A stretch of 64,000 nt of DNA from CAWBOV01 sp963790525 (GCA_963790525.1 CAWBOV010000004.1:496001-560000); one strand, 5' to 3'. Shown: positions 7,992-16,217, counted from the first letter of the stretch. Notes: generated by a model from the sequence alone, not told the origin. Numbers and translations are program-made.

Positions 7992-10001
7992 GTGGGGACC
8001 CTCGAGCTACCGATCACGGAGCGCATCCTGGCCGGGCTTGACCCCGAGCAGCGGGCCGCGGCGAGCGCGGTCCGCGGACCGGTGTGCATCCTCGCCGGCG
8101 CGGGGACGGGAAAGACGCGTGCGATCACCCACCGCATCGCCTACTCGGTGCACAGTGGCGCGGTCCCGGCCGGGCAGTTGCTCGCGGTCACCTTCACCGC
8201 GCGGGCGGCCGGCGAGATGCGTACCCGTTTGCGCGGCCTGGGCGTCGGGGGAGTCCAGGCCCGCACGTTCCACGCCTTCGCGCTGCGTCAGCTGCAGTTC
8301 TTCGCCCCACGCGTGCTCGGCGGTCAGGTGCCGGAGATCGTCGACCGCCCGCTGCGGCTGGTCGCGAATGCTGCCGCCCGCGCCCGGTTGCGCGCCGACC
8401 GCGCCGAGGTCCGCGACCTCGCCGCCGAGATCGACTGGGCCAAGGCGGTGCTGGCCGCGCCGGCCGACTACCCGGCCCGCGCGGCCGCCGCCGGCCGGGA
8501 GACGCCCACCACTCCGGCGACCGTCGCCGAGGTGTACGAGAAGTACGAGGAGGCCAAGCGGCGCGCCGGCCAGCTGGACTTCTCCGACCTCCTGCTCATC
8601 ATGTCCAGTGCGCTGGAGACCTACGCCGACGTCGCCGAGCAGGTCCGCTCGCGGTACCGGCACTTCGTCGTGGACGAGTACCAGGACGTCTCGCCGCTGC
8701 AGCAGCGCCTGCTCGACGCCTGGCTCGGCGGCCGCGACGACCTCTGCGTGGTCGGCGACCCGAATCAGACGATCTACTCCTTCGCGGGCGCGACCCCGAC
8801 CCATCTGACCGGCTTCCGGGGCCGCTACCCGGGCGCGCAGGTGATCCGGCTCCAGCGCGACTACCGCTCCACGCCGCAGGTGGTCGAGCTGGCCAACAAG
8901 CTGATGGTGCGCTCGACGGGTGCCGGCGTGACCCTGATCGGCCAGCGCGCCGACGGCCCGAGACCGACCTTCGCCGAGTTCGACGACGAGCCCGCTGAGG
9001 CGGCGACCACCGCCGCCGCCTGTGCCCGCCTGATCGCCGACGGCACGCCGGCGTCGGAGATCGCGGTGCTGTTCCGCATCAACGCGCAGTCGGAGGTCTA
9101 CGAGCAGGCGCTGTCCGAGGCGGGCGTGCCGTACGTGCTGCGCGGCGGCGAGCGCTTCTTCGACCGCCCCGAGGTGCGGGAGGCCCGGTTGCTGCTGCGG
9201 GGGGCCGCCCGAGCCGACTCCGAGGGCGAGTCGCTGCCCGACGAGGTGCCGCGCCGTGCTCGGCAGCACGGGCTGGAATCCGTCCAGCCCGCCGCCCGGG
9301 GGTGCCGCGCGGGAACGGTGGGAGTCCCTCGCCGCGCTGGTGACCCTGGCCGAGGATCTGCTGGCCACCCGACCCGAGGCGAGCCTGACCGAACTCGTCG
9401 CCGAGCTCGACCAACGGGCCACGGCGCAGCACGCGCCGACCGTCCAGGGCGTCACGCTCGCATCGCTCCACTCGGCCAAGGGGCTGGAGTGGGACGCGGT
9501 GTTCCTCGTCGGCCTGACCGACACCACCCTGCCGATCCAGCACGCGACCACGCACGGCGCAGATCGAGGAGGAGCGGCGCCTGCTCTACGTCGGCATCAC
9601 CCGGGCGCGCGAGCGGCTGGCGCTGTCCTGGGCGCTGGCCCGCTCGCCCGGGCAGCGGCGTGGTCGTCGCCCCAGCCGGTTCCTCGACGGTCTGCGCCCG
9701 AGCGGCGGCCCGGCTCCGGTGGCCAAGGCCAAGTCGCGCTCGGCGAGCCCCGCCGCCGCGGACGCCGAGCTGTTCGGACGGTTGCGGGCGTGGCGCCGCA
9801 AGCAGGCCGACGCCCAGGGAGTGCCGGCCTACGTGGTGTTCTCCGACGCCACGCTCGTCGCGATCGCGGACACGAACCCCGGCTCGCACGCCGCCCTGGC
9901 GCAGGTCTCCGGCGTGGGTCCGACCAAGCTCGACCGCTATGCCGAACCGGTGCTGGCGGTGCTGGCCGGAGGCGATCCCGACCCGGTCGCAGATCACCTG
10001 A
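7992..10001 (+). pseudogene. uvrD2: UvrD2-type helicase gene with two +1 frameshifts
   Basis: Superfamily 1 helicase with Walker A AGAGTGKT (residues 35-42), DEYQDVS (motif II), GDPNQTIYSF (motif III) and a C-terminal HRDC domain (about 9755-9975), the UvrD2 architecture. The frame breaks twice. Removing one C from the doublet at 9249-9250 restores EVRAVLGSTGWNPS. Removing one G from the doublet at 9556-9557 restores THAQIEEERRLLYVGITR. With both corrections the reading is continuous from 7992 through the HRDC domain. The 3' end is uncertain: the last frame stays open to 10360, across the whiB7 promoter, and the two other frames stop at 10001 and 10029. UvrD2 is essential in mycobacteria, so sequencing error is more likely than a true null. 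Confidence 0.85.
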
Positions 10002-10025
10002 TTCGGGCGCTCACAGATTCGTGCG

Positions 10026-10065
10026 TTAATTCGGTTGTGCGTCCCGACGAGGCCTCCGTTAGCCT
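10026..10065 (+). promoter_or_regulatory. whiB7 promoter with WhiB7-type AT-rich element
   Basis: TTAATT (10026-10031), then CGG, then a -35 of TTGTGC (10035-10040), then an 18-base spacer to a -10 of TTAGCC/TAGCCT (10059-10065). WhiB7 is known to activate promoters with an AT-rich block three bases upstream of the -35, including its own. The match in element order and spacing is good. Transcription would start near 10071, about 45 bases before the leader ORF. Confidence 0.65.
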
Positions 10066-10115
10066 GCCAGAGAGATCGCGCACAGGCGCGTCCGCGGACG
10101 AAGGAGGTGGCTCGC

Positions 10116-10403
10116 ATGGACTTGACGATGACCGTCATGGCCGCGATGCCGGCTGCCGTCCGCACCCGCCCGGCGTCGGTGGCTGCCCAGGCCTTCGTGC
10201 GCATCGACCCGTGGAGTGTCACGGCCGAGGCCACCGGTCTGTCCGCTGTCGCCGCGCCGTCCATCGCCGCCGCCGTCTCGGCCGCTGTCTCGGCCGCCAA
10301 TGGGACGGCGCTGTACGCGGGGCACCACACGGCTACCAAGCGCTTTGCAGCGATCGCTGATGGCACCGGACTGGGAAGTCCGCCTCGAGGAGTTCCACGC
10401 TGA
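10116..10403 (+). CDS. whiB7 leader ORF (candidate upstream ORF)
   Basis: A 95-codon frame with a strong Shine-Dalgarno (AAGGAGG, 10102-10108) 7 bases before its ATG. The product is rich in Ala, Val and Ser, with no recognised domain. It lies between the whiB7 promoter and an intrinsic terminator, and its stop is 31 bases upstream of that hairpin. Leader ORFs with attenuators are described for whiB7 in mycobacteria and other actinobacteria, where stalled or slowed translation favours readthrough. By that analogy the act of translating it may matter more than the peptide. Its length is above that of many known whiB7 leader ORFs. A downstream insertion error, as in uvrD2, could have lengthened it. 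Confidence 0.55.
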   Translation: MDLTMTVMAAMPAAVRTRPASVAAQAFVRIDPWSVTAEATGLSAVAAPSIAAAVSAAVSAANGTALYAGHHTATKRFAAIADGTGLGSPPRGVPR

Positions 10404-10433
10404 CGACACGTTCGTCGACAGTGGCACTCATCG

Positions 10434-10472
10434 AGGCCGCGGCTCCCACCAAGGGAACCGCGGCCTTTCTGT
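10434..10472 (+). terminator. Intrinsic terminator in the whiB7 leader (attenuator)
   Basis: A perfect 9-bp stem (AGGCCGCGG, 10434-10442, with CCGCGGCCT, 10458-10466) around a 15-base loop, followed by TTTCTGTT. It lies inside the leader, upstream of whiB7, so a transcript from the 10026-10065 promoter would stop here unless the structure is prevented. This is the expected place for a whiB7 attenuator. Confidence 0.7.
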
Positions 10473-10547
10473 TGTCCGCAGCCGGCGAGCACTGACCAGC
10501 ACCGCCCACAGACCGAGCGACCGCCACCAAGGAGGTGATCCGACACC

Positions 10548-10949
10548 GTGCAGACCACTCTGACGCCGGTAGACCCGGCTCTCCCACGCCATTGTTCCGA
10601 CACTGTCCTTGAGGAGGACACAGTGTTCACCGCACTTTCAGGAGTCGACGATCTCGACACCGACGACCTGCTGCTGGGTACCGACCAGCGCCTGGCCGAG
10701 TCCCTGCCCTGCCGGGTCGAGGACCCCGACCTGTGGTTCGCCGAGACCCCGGGTGAGCTCGAGGCCGCGAAGGCGTTCTGCCTGGACTGCCCGGTTCAGC
10801 GCGCCTGCCTGGCCGGCGCGATCGCCCGGCGCGAGCCGTGGGGCGTCTGGGGTGGAGAGATCTTCGAACGAGGCACCGTCATCGCCCGCAAGCGCCCCCG
10901 TGGCCGTCCCCGCAAGGACGACGCGAAGGGTCGCGAGGTCGCGGCGTGA
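10548..10949 (+). CDS. whiB7: WhiB7 transcriptional regulator
   Basis: Iron-sulfur WhiB-family activator of intrinsic antibiotic resistance that works through the principal sigma factor. The four cluster cysteines are C55, C78, C81 and C87, then EPWGVWGGEIFERG, and a C-terminal AT-hook (RKRPRGRPRK, residues 114-123). The AT-hook is the mark of WhiB7. Two starts are plausible. GTG 10548 (133 residues) follows AAGGAGGTGATC at 10529-10540, fully complementary to the usual 16S rRNA 3' end. GTG 10623 (108 residues) follows GAGGAGG at 10610-10616 and gives a length nearer the mycobacterial protein. The position between uvrD2 and the ABC1 kinase matches Rv3197A. Confidence 0.92.
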   Translation: MQTTLTPVDPALPRHCSDTVLEEDTVFTALSGVDDLDTDDLLLGTDQRLAESLPCRVEDPDLWFAETPGELEAAKAFCLDCPVQRACLAGAIARREPWGVWGGEIFERGTVIARKRPRGRPRKDDAKGREVAA

Positions 10950-10984
10950 TCCGACATGACACTTCCCGAATCAGGAGTACGCAC

Positions 10985-11188
10985 ATGTATCAGAACTACG
11001 AAGCATTCGCGCGAGAGCGATCGCGTGAGGCCGAGGCCACGGCCGCGGCCTATCGCGTCACCGAACGCGCCCGCCGCGCGCAGGTGGCGGCCCGCTGGAA
11101 CCGGGTCGCCGACTGGGCGCAACGGCGTGCGGTGCGGGCGGACCGCACCGCGACGGACCTCCGGGTCTCGTCGGTCCGGCACGCCTGA
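10985..11188 (+). CDS. Small Arg/Ala-rich protein downstream of whiB7
   Basis: A 67-residue ORF starting with ATG after a good Shine-Dalgarno (AGGAG near 10972). It begins 35 bases after the whiB7 stop, so it is probably cotranscribed. The product is highly charged and predicted helical (REAEATAAAYRVTERARRAQ region), with no Cys, no signal peptide and no membrane segment. I do not recognise a family. Strong translation signals and operon position argue that it is real; it could belong to the WhiB7 response. Confidence 0.6.
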   Translation: MYQNYEAFARERSREAEATAAAYRVTERARRAQVAARWNRVADWAQRRAVRADRTATDLRVSSVRHA

Positions 11189-11305
11189 CGCGGGACCGTC
11201 GCACCCGCCCGAGCGGCACGAGCGACGGAATCCGCGACAACTGAATGATCACGCACGACGGCGCGGCTACTGGATTGTCTCCGGTGGCCGCGCTGTCATG
11301 TACGC

Positions 11306-11527
11306 ATGACGGTTCACGATGAGCGCACGGTGCCCGGCGTCACGGTCAGCTGCGCCGTGTGCGACCGGCGATCGGACCCGGTCGGCGACGACGATCTGCT
11401 GCTGTGGAGCACGGAGAGCGCTGTCGTCGCCGGTGCCCGGGTGACGCGTCATGTCTGCCCGGACTGCACCCGCGGGGCGGTGCCGCTCGATCGAGGCACG
11501 CCTGGACCAGCAGTGGTGGTGAGCTGA
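11306..11527 (+). CDS. Small zinc-ribbon-like protein
   Basis: A 73-residue ORF with two CxxC pairs: CAVC near residue 16 and CPDC near residue 51, about 32 residues apart. This spacing suggests a treble-clef or zinc-ribbon knuckle. No enzyme motif is visible. It lies on the whiB7 strand and its stop is 3 bases before the stop of the convergent ABC1 kinase gene. The Shine-Dalgarno is weak, and 117 bases separate it from the preceding small ORF, so it may have its own promoter. Function unknown. Confidence 0.55.
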   Translation: MTVHDERTVPGVTVSCAVCDRRSDPVGDDDLLLWSTESAVVAGARVTRHVCPDCTRGAVPLDRGTPGPAVVVS

Positions 11528-11530
11528 AGC

Positions 11531-12844
11531 CTAGGCGGCGAAGCCCGGTTGCCACCGTTCCACGATGGCGCGGTACGGCGCCGTGGCGCCCAGCTGGCAC
11601 AGCACGCCGATGGACCCGAGGGTGACCCGGTGGATCAACGCATATGTCGGCGGCACATTCAGCAACCGCCCCACGCGAGCCGCTTCGCTGCGGGGATCGC
11701 CGATCCGCGCGGCCTGCTTGCGCATCCAGTCCCGGGAGAACGTGAACGTCTCCCCGCGCAGTGGCTCGAGGATGGGCGAGAGGTAGTCGAGGACGGACTG
11801 CGGATCCTTGATCACGATCCCGGAGCGGATGAAGTTTTCGGCATACATGGCGGACACGACACCCTCGGTGTCACCGGCCAGGGCCAGGCGGGTGATGCGC
11901 CCGATCGGTTCGGGTGATCCTCCCGGCAGACGGGCGACGGCACCGAAATCGATGACGCCCAGTCGGCCGTCGTCCAGCAGGCGGAAGTTGCCCGGGTGCG
12001 GGTCGGCGTGCAGCAGACCGGCCCGATTCGGCGCGGAGAAGTGCAGTACCGACAGCAGCCGCCCGGCGCGGTCACGCTGGTCCTGGGTGCCGGAGGCGAT
12101 GATCCGCGAGAGCGGGGTGCCGTCGATCCACTCCGAGACGAGCACCTTCGGCGCGCTGGCCACGACGCGCGGCGCCATGATCTCCGCGTCGTCGGCGTAC
12201 GCCGCGGAGAACACCCGCTGGGCGTCGGCTTCCAGTGCGTAGTCGAGCTCCTCGGCGATGCGTTCCTTCAGCTCGGCGAGGAGGGACTTGACGTCCAGGC
12301 CGGGGGAGAACCGCGTGAACAGCCGTGCGAAGCGGGAGAGCTGGTTGAAGTCGGCCATCAGGGCGGGCCCCGCGCCGGGATACTGCACCTTCACCGCAAC
12401 GGTCCGCCCGTCGCGCCACACCGCCTTGTGCACCTGGCCGATGGATGCCGCGGCCGACGGGGTGTCGGAGAACTCGAGGAATCGCTCACGCCAGCCCCGG
12501 CCGAACTGTTCGGCGAGCATCCGGTGCACCGTCTCGGTCTCCATCGGCGGCGCGGCGTCCTGGAGCTTGGTCAGCGCCTCGCGGTACGGGGCCGCGTTCT
12601 GCTCCGGCAGCGCGGCCTCGAACACCGACAGGGCCTGGCCGAATTTCATGGCCCCGCCCTTGAGCTGACCGAGAACGGCGAAGAGCTGTTCGGCCGTGCG
12701 CTGCTGGAGTTCGGCGTTGACCGAATCAGCGGAGCGCCCTGTCATCCGCTTGCCGAGGCCGACCGTCGCCCGTCCGGCCATCCCCAACGGAAGGGCGGCC
12801 AGCCGTGCGGTCCGCGCCACGCCGTTCTGGGGAATGTCGGTCAC
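11531..12844 (-). CDS. ABC1/UbiB-family atypical kinase (MABP-1-like)
   Basis: A 437-residue ADCK/UbiB family protein. Visible hallmarks are the KxGQ motif (QLKGGAMKFGQ, residues 60-70), the Ala-rich loop AAASIGQVH (131-139), the ATP-site Lys152 in VAVKVQYPG, HADPHPGN (279-286) and DFG (299-301). The family binds ATP and is linked to quinone or lipid functions. The M. tuberculosis neighbour of whiB7 (Rv3197) is of this type and has been tied to macrolide tolerance. I chose GTG 12844 because VTDIPQNGVARTARLAALP aligns with the start of the family; the open frame upstream to 12967 overlaps low-complexity sequence. Confidence 0.9.
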   Translation of the reverse strand: MTDIPQNGVARTARLAALPLGMAGRATVGLGKRMTGRSADSVNAELQQRTAEQLFAVLGQLKGGAMKFGQALSVFEAALPEQNAAPYREALTKLQDAAPPMETETVHRMLAEQFGRGWRERFLEFSDTPSAAASIGQVHKAVWRDGRTVAVKVQYPGAGPALMADFNQLSRFARLFTRFSPGLDVKSLLAELKERIAEELDYALEADAQRVFSAAYADDAEIMAPRVVASAPKVLVSEWIDGTPLSRIIASGTQDQRDRAGRLLSVLHFSAPNRAGLLHADPHPGNFRLLDDGRLGVIDFGAVARLPGGSPEPIGRITRLALAGDTEGVVSAMYAENFIRSGIVIKDPQSVLDYLSPILEPLRGETFTFSRDWMRKQAARIGDPRSEAARVGRLLNVPPTYALIHRVTLGSIGVLCQLGATAPYRAIVERWQPGFAA

Positions 12845-12924
12845 ACGTTCTAGTCTCCCACTCCGCGCTGCCGCGTGTGCGCGGAGTGAAATACGGCGCA
12901 GTTGTGCCGGCGCGGCGGGCGCGT

Positions 12925-14022
12925 TCACAACACGTGCCTGCGGCTGCATTGTGGGTGGACGGCCCATGTCCGCCGGCGCAGCCGCCAGTCAGGAAGCGAC
13001 AGTTCGAGCGTGCCGTTCACGGTCGCGGGGGACTCACCGTCGAGGAAGGCCAGCGCCTGCAGAACCGTCACCGCTGCCGCGAGCGCGCTCACCGCGACAT
13101 CGGAGGACTCCCTCCAGCGCGCGTGGAGTGAGAGCTGCGCGCCGAGCGCCGGCCAGACCGGATCCCGGTCGCTGCGGTGCAGGTCGGCGCACTGCAGGCA
13201 GCTGGAGTAGCCGGGCACCACGAGCGGCCCGACCACGGCGGTGGCGCCCCAGACGCCGGCGACGAGGTGCGGCACGCCCTGCGCGTAGAGGCGGCGCTGG
13301 AGCACGGTGTCCACCGGCGAACCCAACGTCAGGATGCTGAGGTCGCTCGGCCCGTGCGCGCCCACCTCGGTTTCAGCACCGGGAGCCGCCCGCCGGATCG
13401 CATCGGCGGCCGCCAGCCCACTGCGCCGGCCCTCGTCCGCAGGGGTCAGGCCACCTGGCATGGCGTCGTCCAGCCCGGCAGCGGCGCTGTCGGCGAGGCG
13501 GATCCGGCCGACACCCGCGGCGGCGAGCAGCGTGCCGACCGCGGCGGTCAGGCGCCCCGTGCCGTGCACGTTCACGGTGCTTCCGGCCCGCTGCGAGAGG
13601 ACCTGCCGTGCCCGCTCACCGACGCGTCCGGTCAGCGCGGCCCGATCGGCGGCGAGGCGGTCGGGAACCGGTGGCGCGTCCACGCCCGGCGGCTGCGGCA
13701 GCCGGACCAGGAAGCCGGTGCGGTGCAGGACGCTCATGACGGCGCCGAGCTGATCACGGTGCAGCCCGGACTCGCGGCGCACCTCCCGCAGCACCCGCTG
13801 GTGCTGCACCGGGTCGGCACCGCCGGGGCGGCGCAACTGCTCGATCACCAGCGGCCCGATGCCGTCCACGACGACGGCGCGGGTACCGACCTCGAGCTGC
13901 ACGGAATCCGGGTTCCGCCAGAGCACCCGTGTCCCTGGCGTGAGACGCAGATCAGCCCAGGACGTGGGGACGGGTTCGCCGGGTGCGAGCCGGGGAGCGG
14001 TGTCGGGCTGAGGAGCGGTCAT
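12925..14022 (-). CDS. ThiF/TOMM-like protein (Rv3196 position)
   Basis: A 365-residue protein with a winged-helix-like N-terminal half (WADLRLTPGTRVLWRN onward, about 20-110) and a Rossmann-like second half (NVHGTGRLTAAVGTLLAAAG, 151-170). That order recalls the E1-like/leader-peptide-binding proteins of thiazole-oxazole peptide systems and ThiF relatives. Four possible zinc ligands are C275, C278, C359 and H363. No ATP-binding GxGxxG-R-D core of active E1 enzymes is clear, and no YcaO or precursor peptide lies nearby. By position it corresponds to conserved hypothetical Rv3196. The long open frame upstream of 14022 is only a shadow of the metalloprotease gene. Confidence 0.72.
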   Translation of the reverse strand: MTAPQPDTAPRLAPGEPVPTSWADLRLTPGTRVLWRNPDSVQLEVGTRAVVVDGIGPLVIEQLRRPGGADPVQHQRVLREVRRESGLHRDQLGAVMSVLHRTGFLVRLPQPPGVDAPPVPDRLAADRAALTGRVGERARQVLSQRAGSTVNVHGTGRLTAAVGTLLAAAGVGRIRLADSAAAGLDDAMPGGLTPADEGRRSGLAAADAIRRAAPGAETEVGAHGPSDLSILTLGSPVDTVLQRRLYAQGVPHLVAGVWGATAVVGPLVVPGYSSCLQCADLHRSDRDPVWPALGAQLSLHARWRESSDVAVSALAAAVTVLQALAFLDGESPATVNGTLELSLPDWRLRRRTWAVHPQCSRRHVL

Positions 14023-14057
14023 GCAGACACCGTCGCAGAAGCGCGCCCGATTCGGGC

Positions 14058-14241
14058 CGTTGTCCACAGGCCGGCGGCCGTCGATGGCTGCTGTCCACAG
14101 GTTGTGCCGAATGTCGGCCGGACGGCCGATTCGGTCGCTCCCACCCGGTACGGTCGCGTCTTGTGAACGCCCTGCACTCTCCCCGATTTCCATCCACACC
14201 TGTGGACAGACCTGTGGACGAAGGCCCGTTGCTGTGGATTG
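14058..14241. other. Cluster of DnaA-box-like nonamers
   Basis: This divergent intergenic region carries TTGTCCACA (14058-14066), CTGTCCACA (14089-14097), TGTGGACAG (14201-14209, reverse), TGTGGACGA (14213-14221, reverse) and TGTGGATTG (14233-14241, reverse). TTGTCCACA is the preferred DnaA box of high-GC actinobacteria; the others differ by one to three bases. Two face one way and three the other. No dnaA, dnaN or rnpA is present, so this is not the normal chromosome origin. Confidence 0.45.
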
Positions 14242-14310
14242 GATCAGCATGTCCGTGGACGGTTGCTTCTGCTCAGCTTGAGGGTCAGCCCAGCGCCGCG
14301 AGGGGCGACC

Positions 14311-14868
14311 GTGGCTGACGTCGAGGTTCGGCGGAGCAAACGCCGACGCCGCACCGTCTCGGCCTACCGCGACGGTGGGCGCATCATCGTGCTCGTTCCG
14401 GACCGGTTCTCCCGCGCGGAAGAGGCGCGGTGGGTGGCGAGCATGGTCGCCGACATCACCAGCCGCGAGGACCGAGCCCGCAGCCAGGGGCCGCGCTCCA
14501 GTGACGCCGCGCTGATGCAGCGCGCCCTGGAACTCAACGACCGTCACCTGGACGGTGCGGCCGTCCCGGCGAGCATCCGCTGGGTCAGCACGATGAGCCA
14601 TCGCTGGGCGTCGTGCACCGCGGTCGACCGCTCCATCCGCATCTCCGACCAGGTGCGTACCAGCCCCGAGTGGGTGCTCGACTACCTGATCGTGCACGAG
14701 CTGGCGCACCTGTTGGTGCATGGCCACGGTCGTGACTTCTGGGACCTCGTCGAGCGCTACCCCCGCACCGAACGTGCCCGCGGCTACCTCGAAGGCCTCA
14801 GCGCCGCCCGCCAGGCCGGCGCCGGGACCTCGGCGTCGAACGGACTCGGTCAGTCCTCGTCCGGCTGA
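14311..14868 (+). CDS. YgjP-like metal-dependent hydrolase (M48/DUF45)
   Basis: A 185-residue YgjP/WSS1-like metallopeptidase domain protein. The zinc motif HELAH is at residues 129-133 with the third ligand at His139 in HGHGRDFW. The conserved SHRWASC segment, which precedes the catalytic helix in the family, is near residue 96. I chose GTG 14311 because VADVEVRRSKRRRRTVS begins the family fold; the upstream frame to 14239 runs through the DnaA-box region. It is divergent from the ThiF-like gene, and its last 19 bases overlap the end of the convergent metalloprotease gene. Substrate unknown. Confidence 0.85.
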   Translation: MADVEVRRSKRRRRTVSAYRDGGRIIVLVPDRFSRAEEARWVASMVADITSREDRARSQGPRSSDAALMQRALELNDRHLDGAAVPASIRWVSTMSHRWASCTAVDRSIRISDQVRTSPEWVLDYLIVHELAHLLVHGHGRDFWDLVERYPRTERARGYLEGLSAARQAGAGTSASNGLGQSSSG

Positions 14869-16217
14869 CCCGCCGAACCCGGTACGTCGCCCGGGCCCTC
14901 GCCCGTCGGGCCGGTGTCGGTCTGTCCGGTGTCGGTCGGGCCGGTGCCGGTCTGCGCCGAGGTCTCGGGCGCCGCGTCGGGGCCGTCGAGGAACCTGGCG
15001 ATGGCGTCGTCGGTCACGCCGCCCGCGCCGTTGCGCGCCAGGAACGCGGTCGGGTCGTCCAGGTCGTCGGAGTCGGGGAGCAGGTCGGGGTGCGTCCACA
15101 GGGCGTCCCGGCCTTCGCGGCCGAGGGAGATCGTCGCCTCGGACCACAGCGCAGACGCCTCCCGCAGCTTGCGGGGCCGCAGTTCCAGCCCCACCAGCGT
15201 CGCGAACGTCTGCTCGGCGGGACCGCCCGTGGCCCGGCGGCGCCGCGAGGCCTCGCGTAGGGCGTCGGCGCCACCGAGGTGCGCGTCGGCAGCCTCGGCG
15301 ACGATGGCGTCGACCCACCCCTCCACCAGCGCGAGGAGGGTTTCCAGACGACGCAGCGCGACCTGCTGGTCGGGGGTCTCCTGCGGTTCGAACATCCCAC
15401 CGGCGAGGAGTGCCTGCATGCTCTCGGGGTTGGTCGGGTCGATCTCCGACACGGCCCGCTCGATCATCGACGTGTCGACGGTGATCCCGCGGGCGTACGC
15501 GTCCACCGTGTCGATGAGGCGCTGCCGCAGCCACGGCACGTGGCCGAACAGCCGGTGGTGCGCCGCTTCCCGCAGTGCCAGGTAGAGCCGGACCTCGTCG
15601 AGCGGGCGCCCCAGCCCGGCGCCGAACTGGCTCACGTTCGCGGGCACCAGCGCGCCGACGCCCTCGGGCCCGATCGGTAGCCCGATGTCGGTGCTGGACA
15701 GGATCTCGCCGGCGAGACCGCCCAGGGCCTGTCCGACCTGCGAGCCGAACATCATGCCGCCGAGCTGGTTCATGATCGGCGCCATGGGCCCGGCCTGCGC
15801 CCGGATCTCCTCGGGCAGGCCGAGTGACATGGCCTCCACGACGTGAGTGGCGACGGGGTCGCACAGGGTGGCCCACACGGGCAGCGTGCGCTCGACCCAT
15901 TCGACCGGGCTCCACGCCTGCGTCGACGTCACGCCTGAGGGCAGATCCGTCGTGTCGTCGAGCCAGAGGTCGGCCAGGCGGAGCGCGTTGGTCACGGCAT
16001 CGCGCTCGCCGAGCGGGACGTGGGTGTTGCCGTCGGCCAGGGCGGCGATCGCGATCTGCCGGGCGAGGTCCCAGTTGACCGGGCCGCCGCTCCACGAGAA
16101 CAGCTTCTGCAGCTCGGCGAACAGGGGGATCTTCCCGGCGAGGTCGTCCGGAATCCCACCCGAACCACCGTCGGGGTCCCGATCGGAGGGGCCGAACCCG
16201 AAGGGCATGTCGCTCAT
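14850..16217 (-). CDS. Zinc-dependent metalloprotease family (DUF2342)
   Basis: A 455-residue member of the actinobacterial putative metalloprotease/DUF2342 family (Rv3195-like). It opens with MSDMPFGFGPS, and the core contains WNLAR-like NWDLARQIAI, NQLGGMMFGSQVGQALGGLA and EAAHHRLF (residues 217-224), where HExxH-like ligands are proposed. The C-terminal 60 residues are an acidic Thr/Gly-rich tail (TGTGPTDTG repeats) that looks disordered. I chose ATG 16217 because MSDMPFG begins the family; an in-frame ATG at 16226 adds three residues. Proteolytic activity is assumed from the family name, not seen here. Confidence 0.85.
   Translation of the reverse strand: MSDMPFGFGPSDRDPDGGSGGIPDDLAGKIPLFAELQKLFSWSGGPVNWDLARQIAIAALADGNTHVPLGERDAVTNALRLADLWLDDTTDLPSGVTSTQAWSPVEWVERTLPVWATLCDPVATHVVEAMSLGLPEEIRAQAGPMAPIMNQLGGMMFGSQVGQALGGLAGEILSSTDIGLPIGPEGVGALVPANVSQFGAGLGRPLDEVRLYLALREAAHHRLFGHVPWLRQRLIDTVDAYARGITVDTSMIERAVSEIDPTNPESMQALLAGGMFEPQETPDQQVALRRLETLLALVEGWVDAIVAEAADAHLGGADALREASRRRRATGGPAEQTFATLVGLELRPRKLREASALWSEATISLGREGRDALWTHPDLLPDSDDLDDPTAFLARNGAGGVTDDAIARFLDGPDAAPETSAQTGTGPTDTGQTDTGPTGEGPGDVPGSAGQPDED

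Noticed and set aside
14058..14241. Chromosomal replication origin
   Set aside because: DnaA-like boxes are present, but dnaA, dnaN, recF and rnpA are absent, there is no AT-rich unwinding region, and the flanking genes are not origin neighbours.
12925..16095. A 1056-codon reverse-strand open frame
   Set aside because: Only the part below 14022 has protein-like content. The rest is antisense or out of frame to the YgjP-like and metalloprotease genes and results from high GC at third positions.
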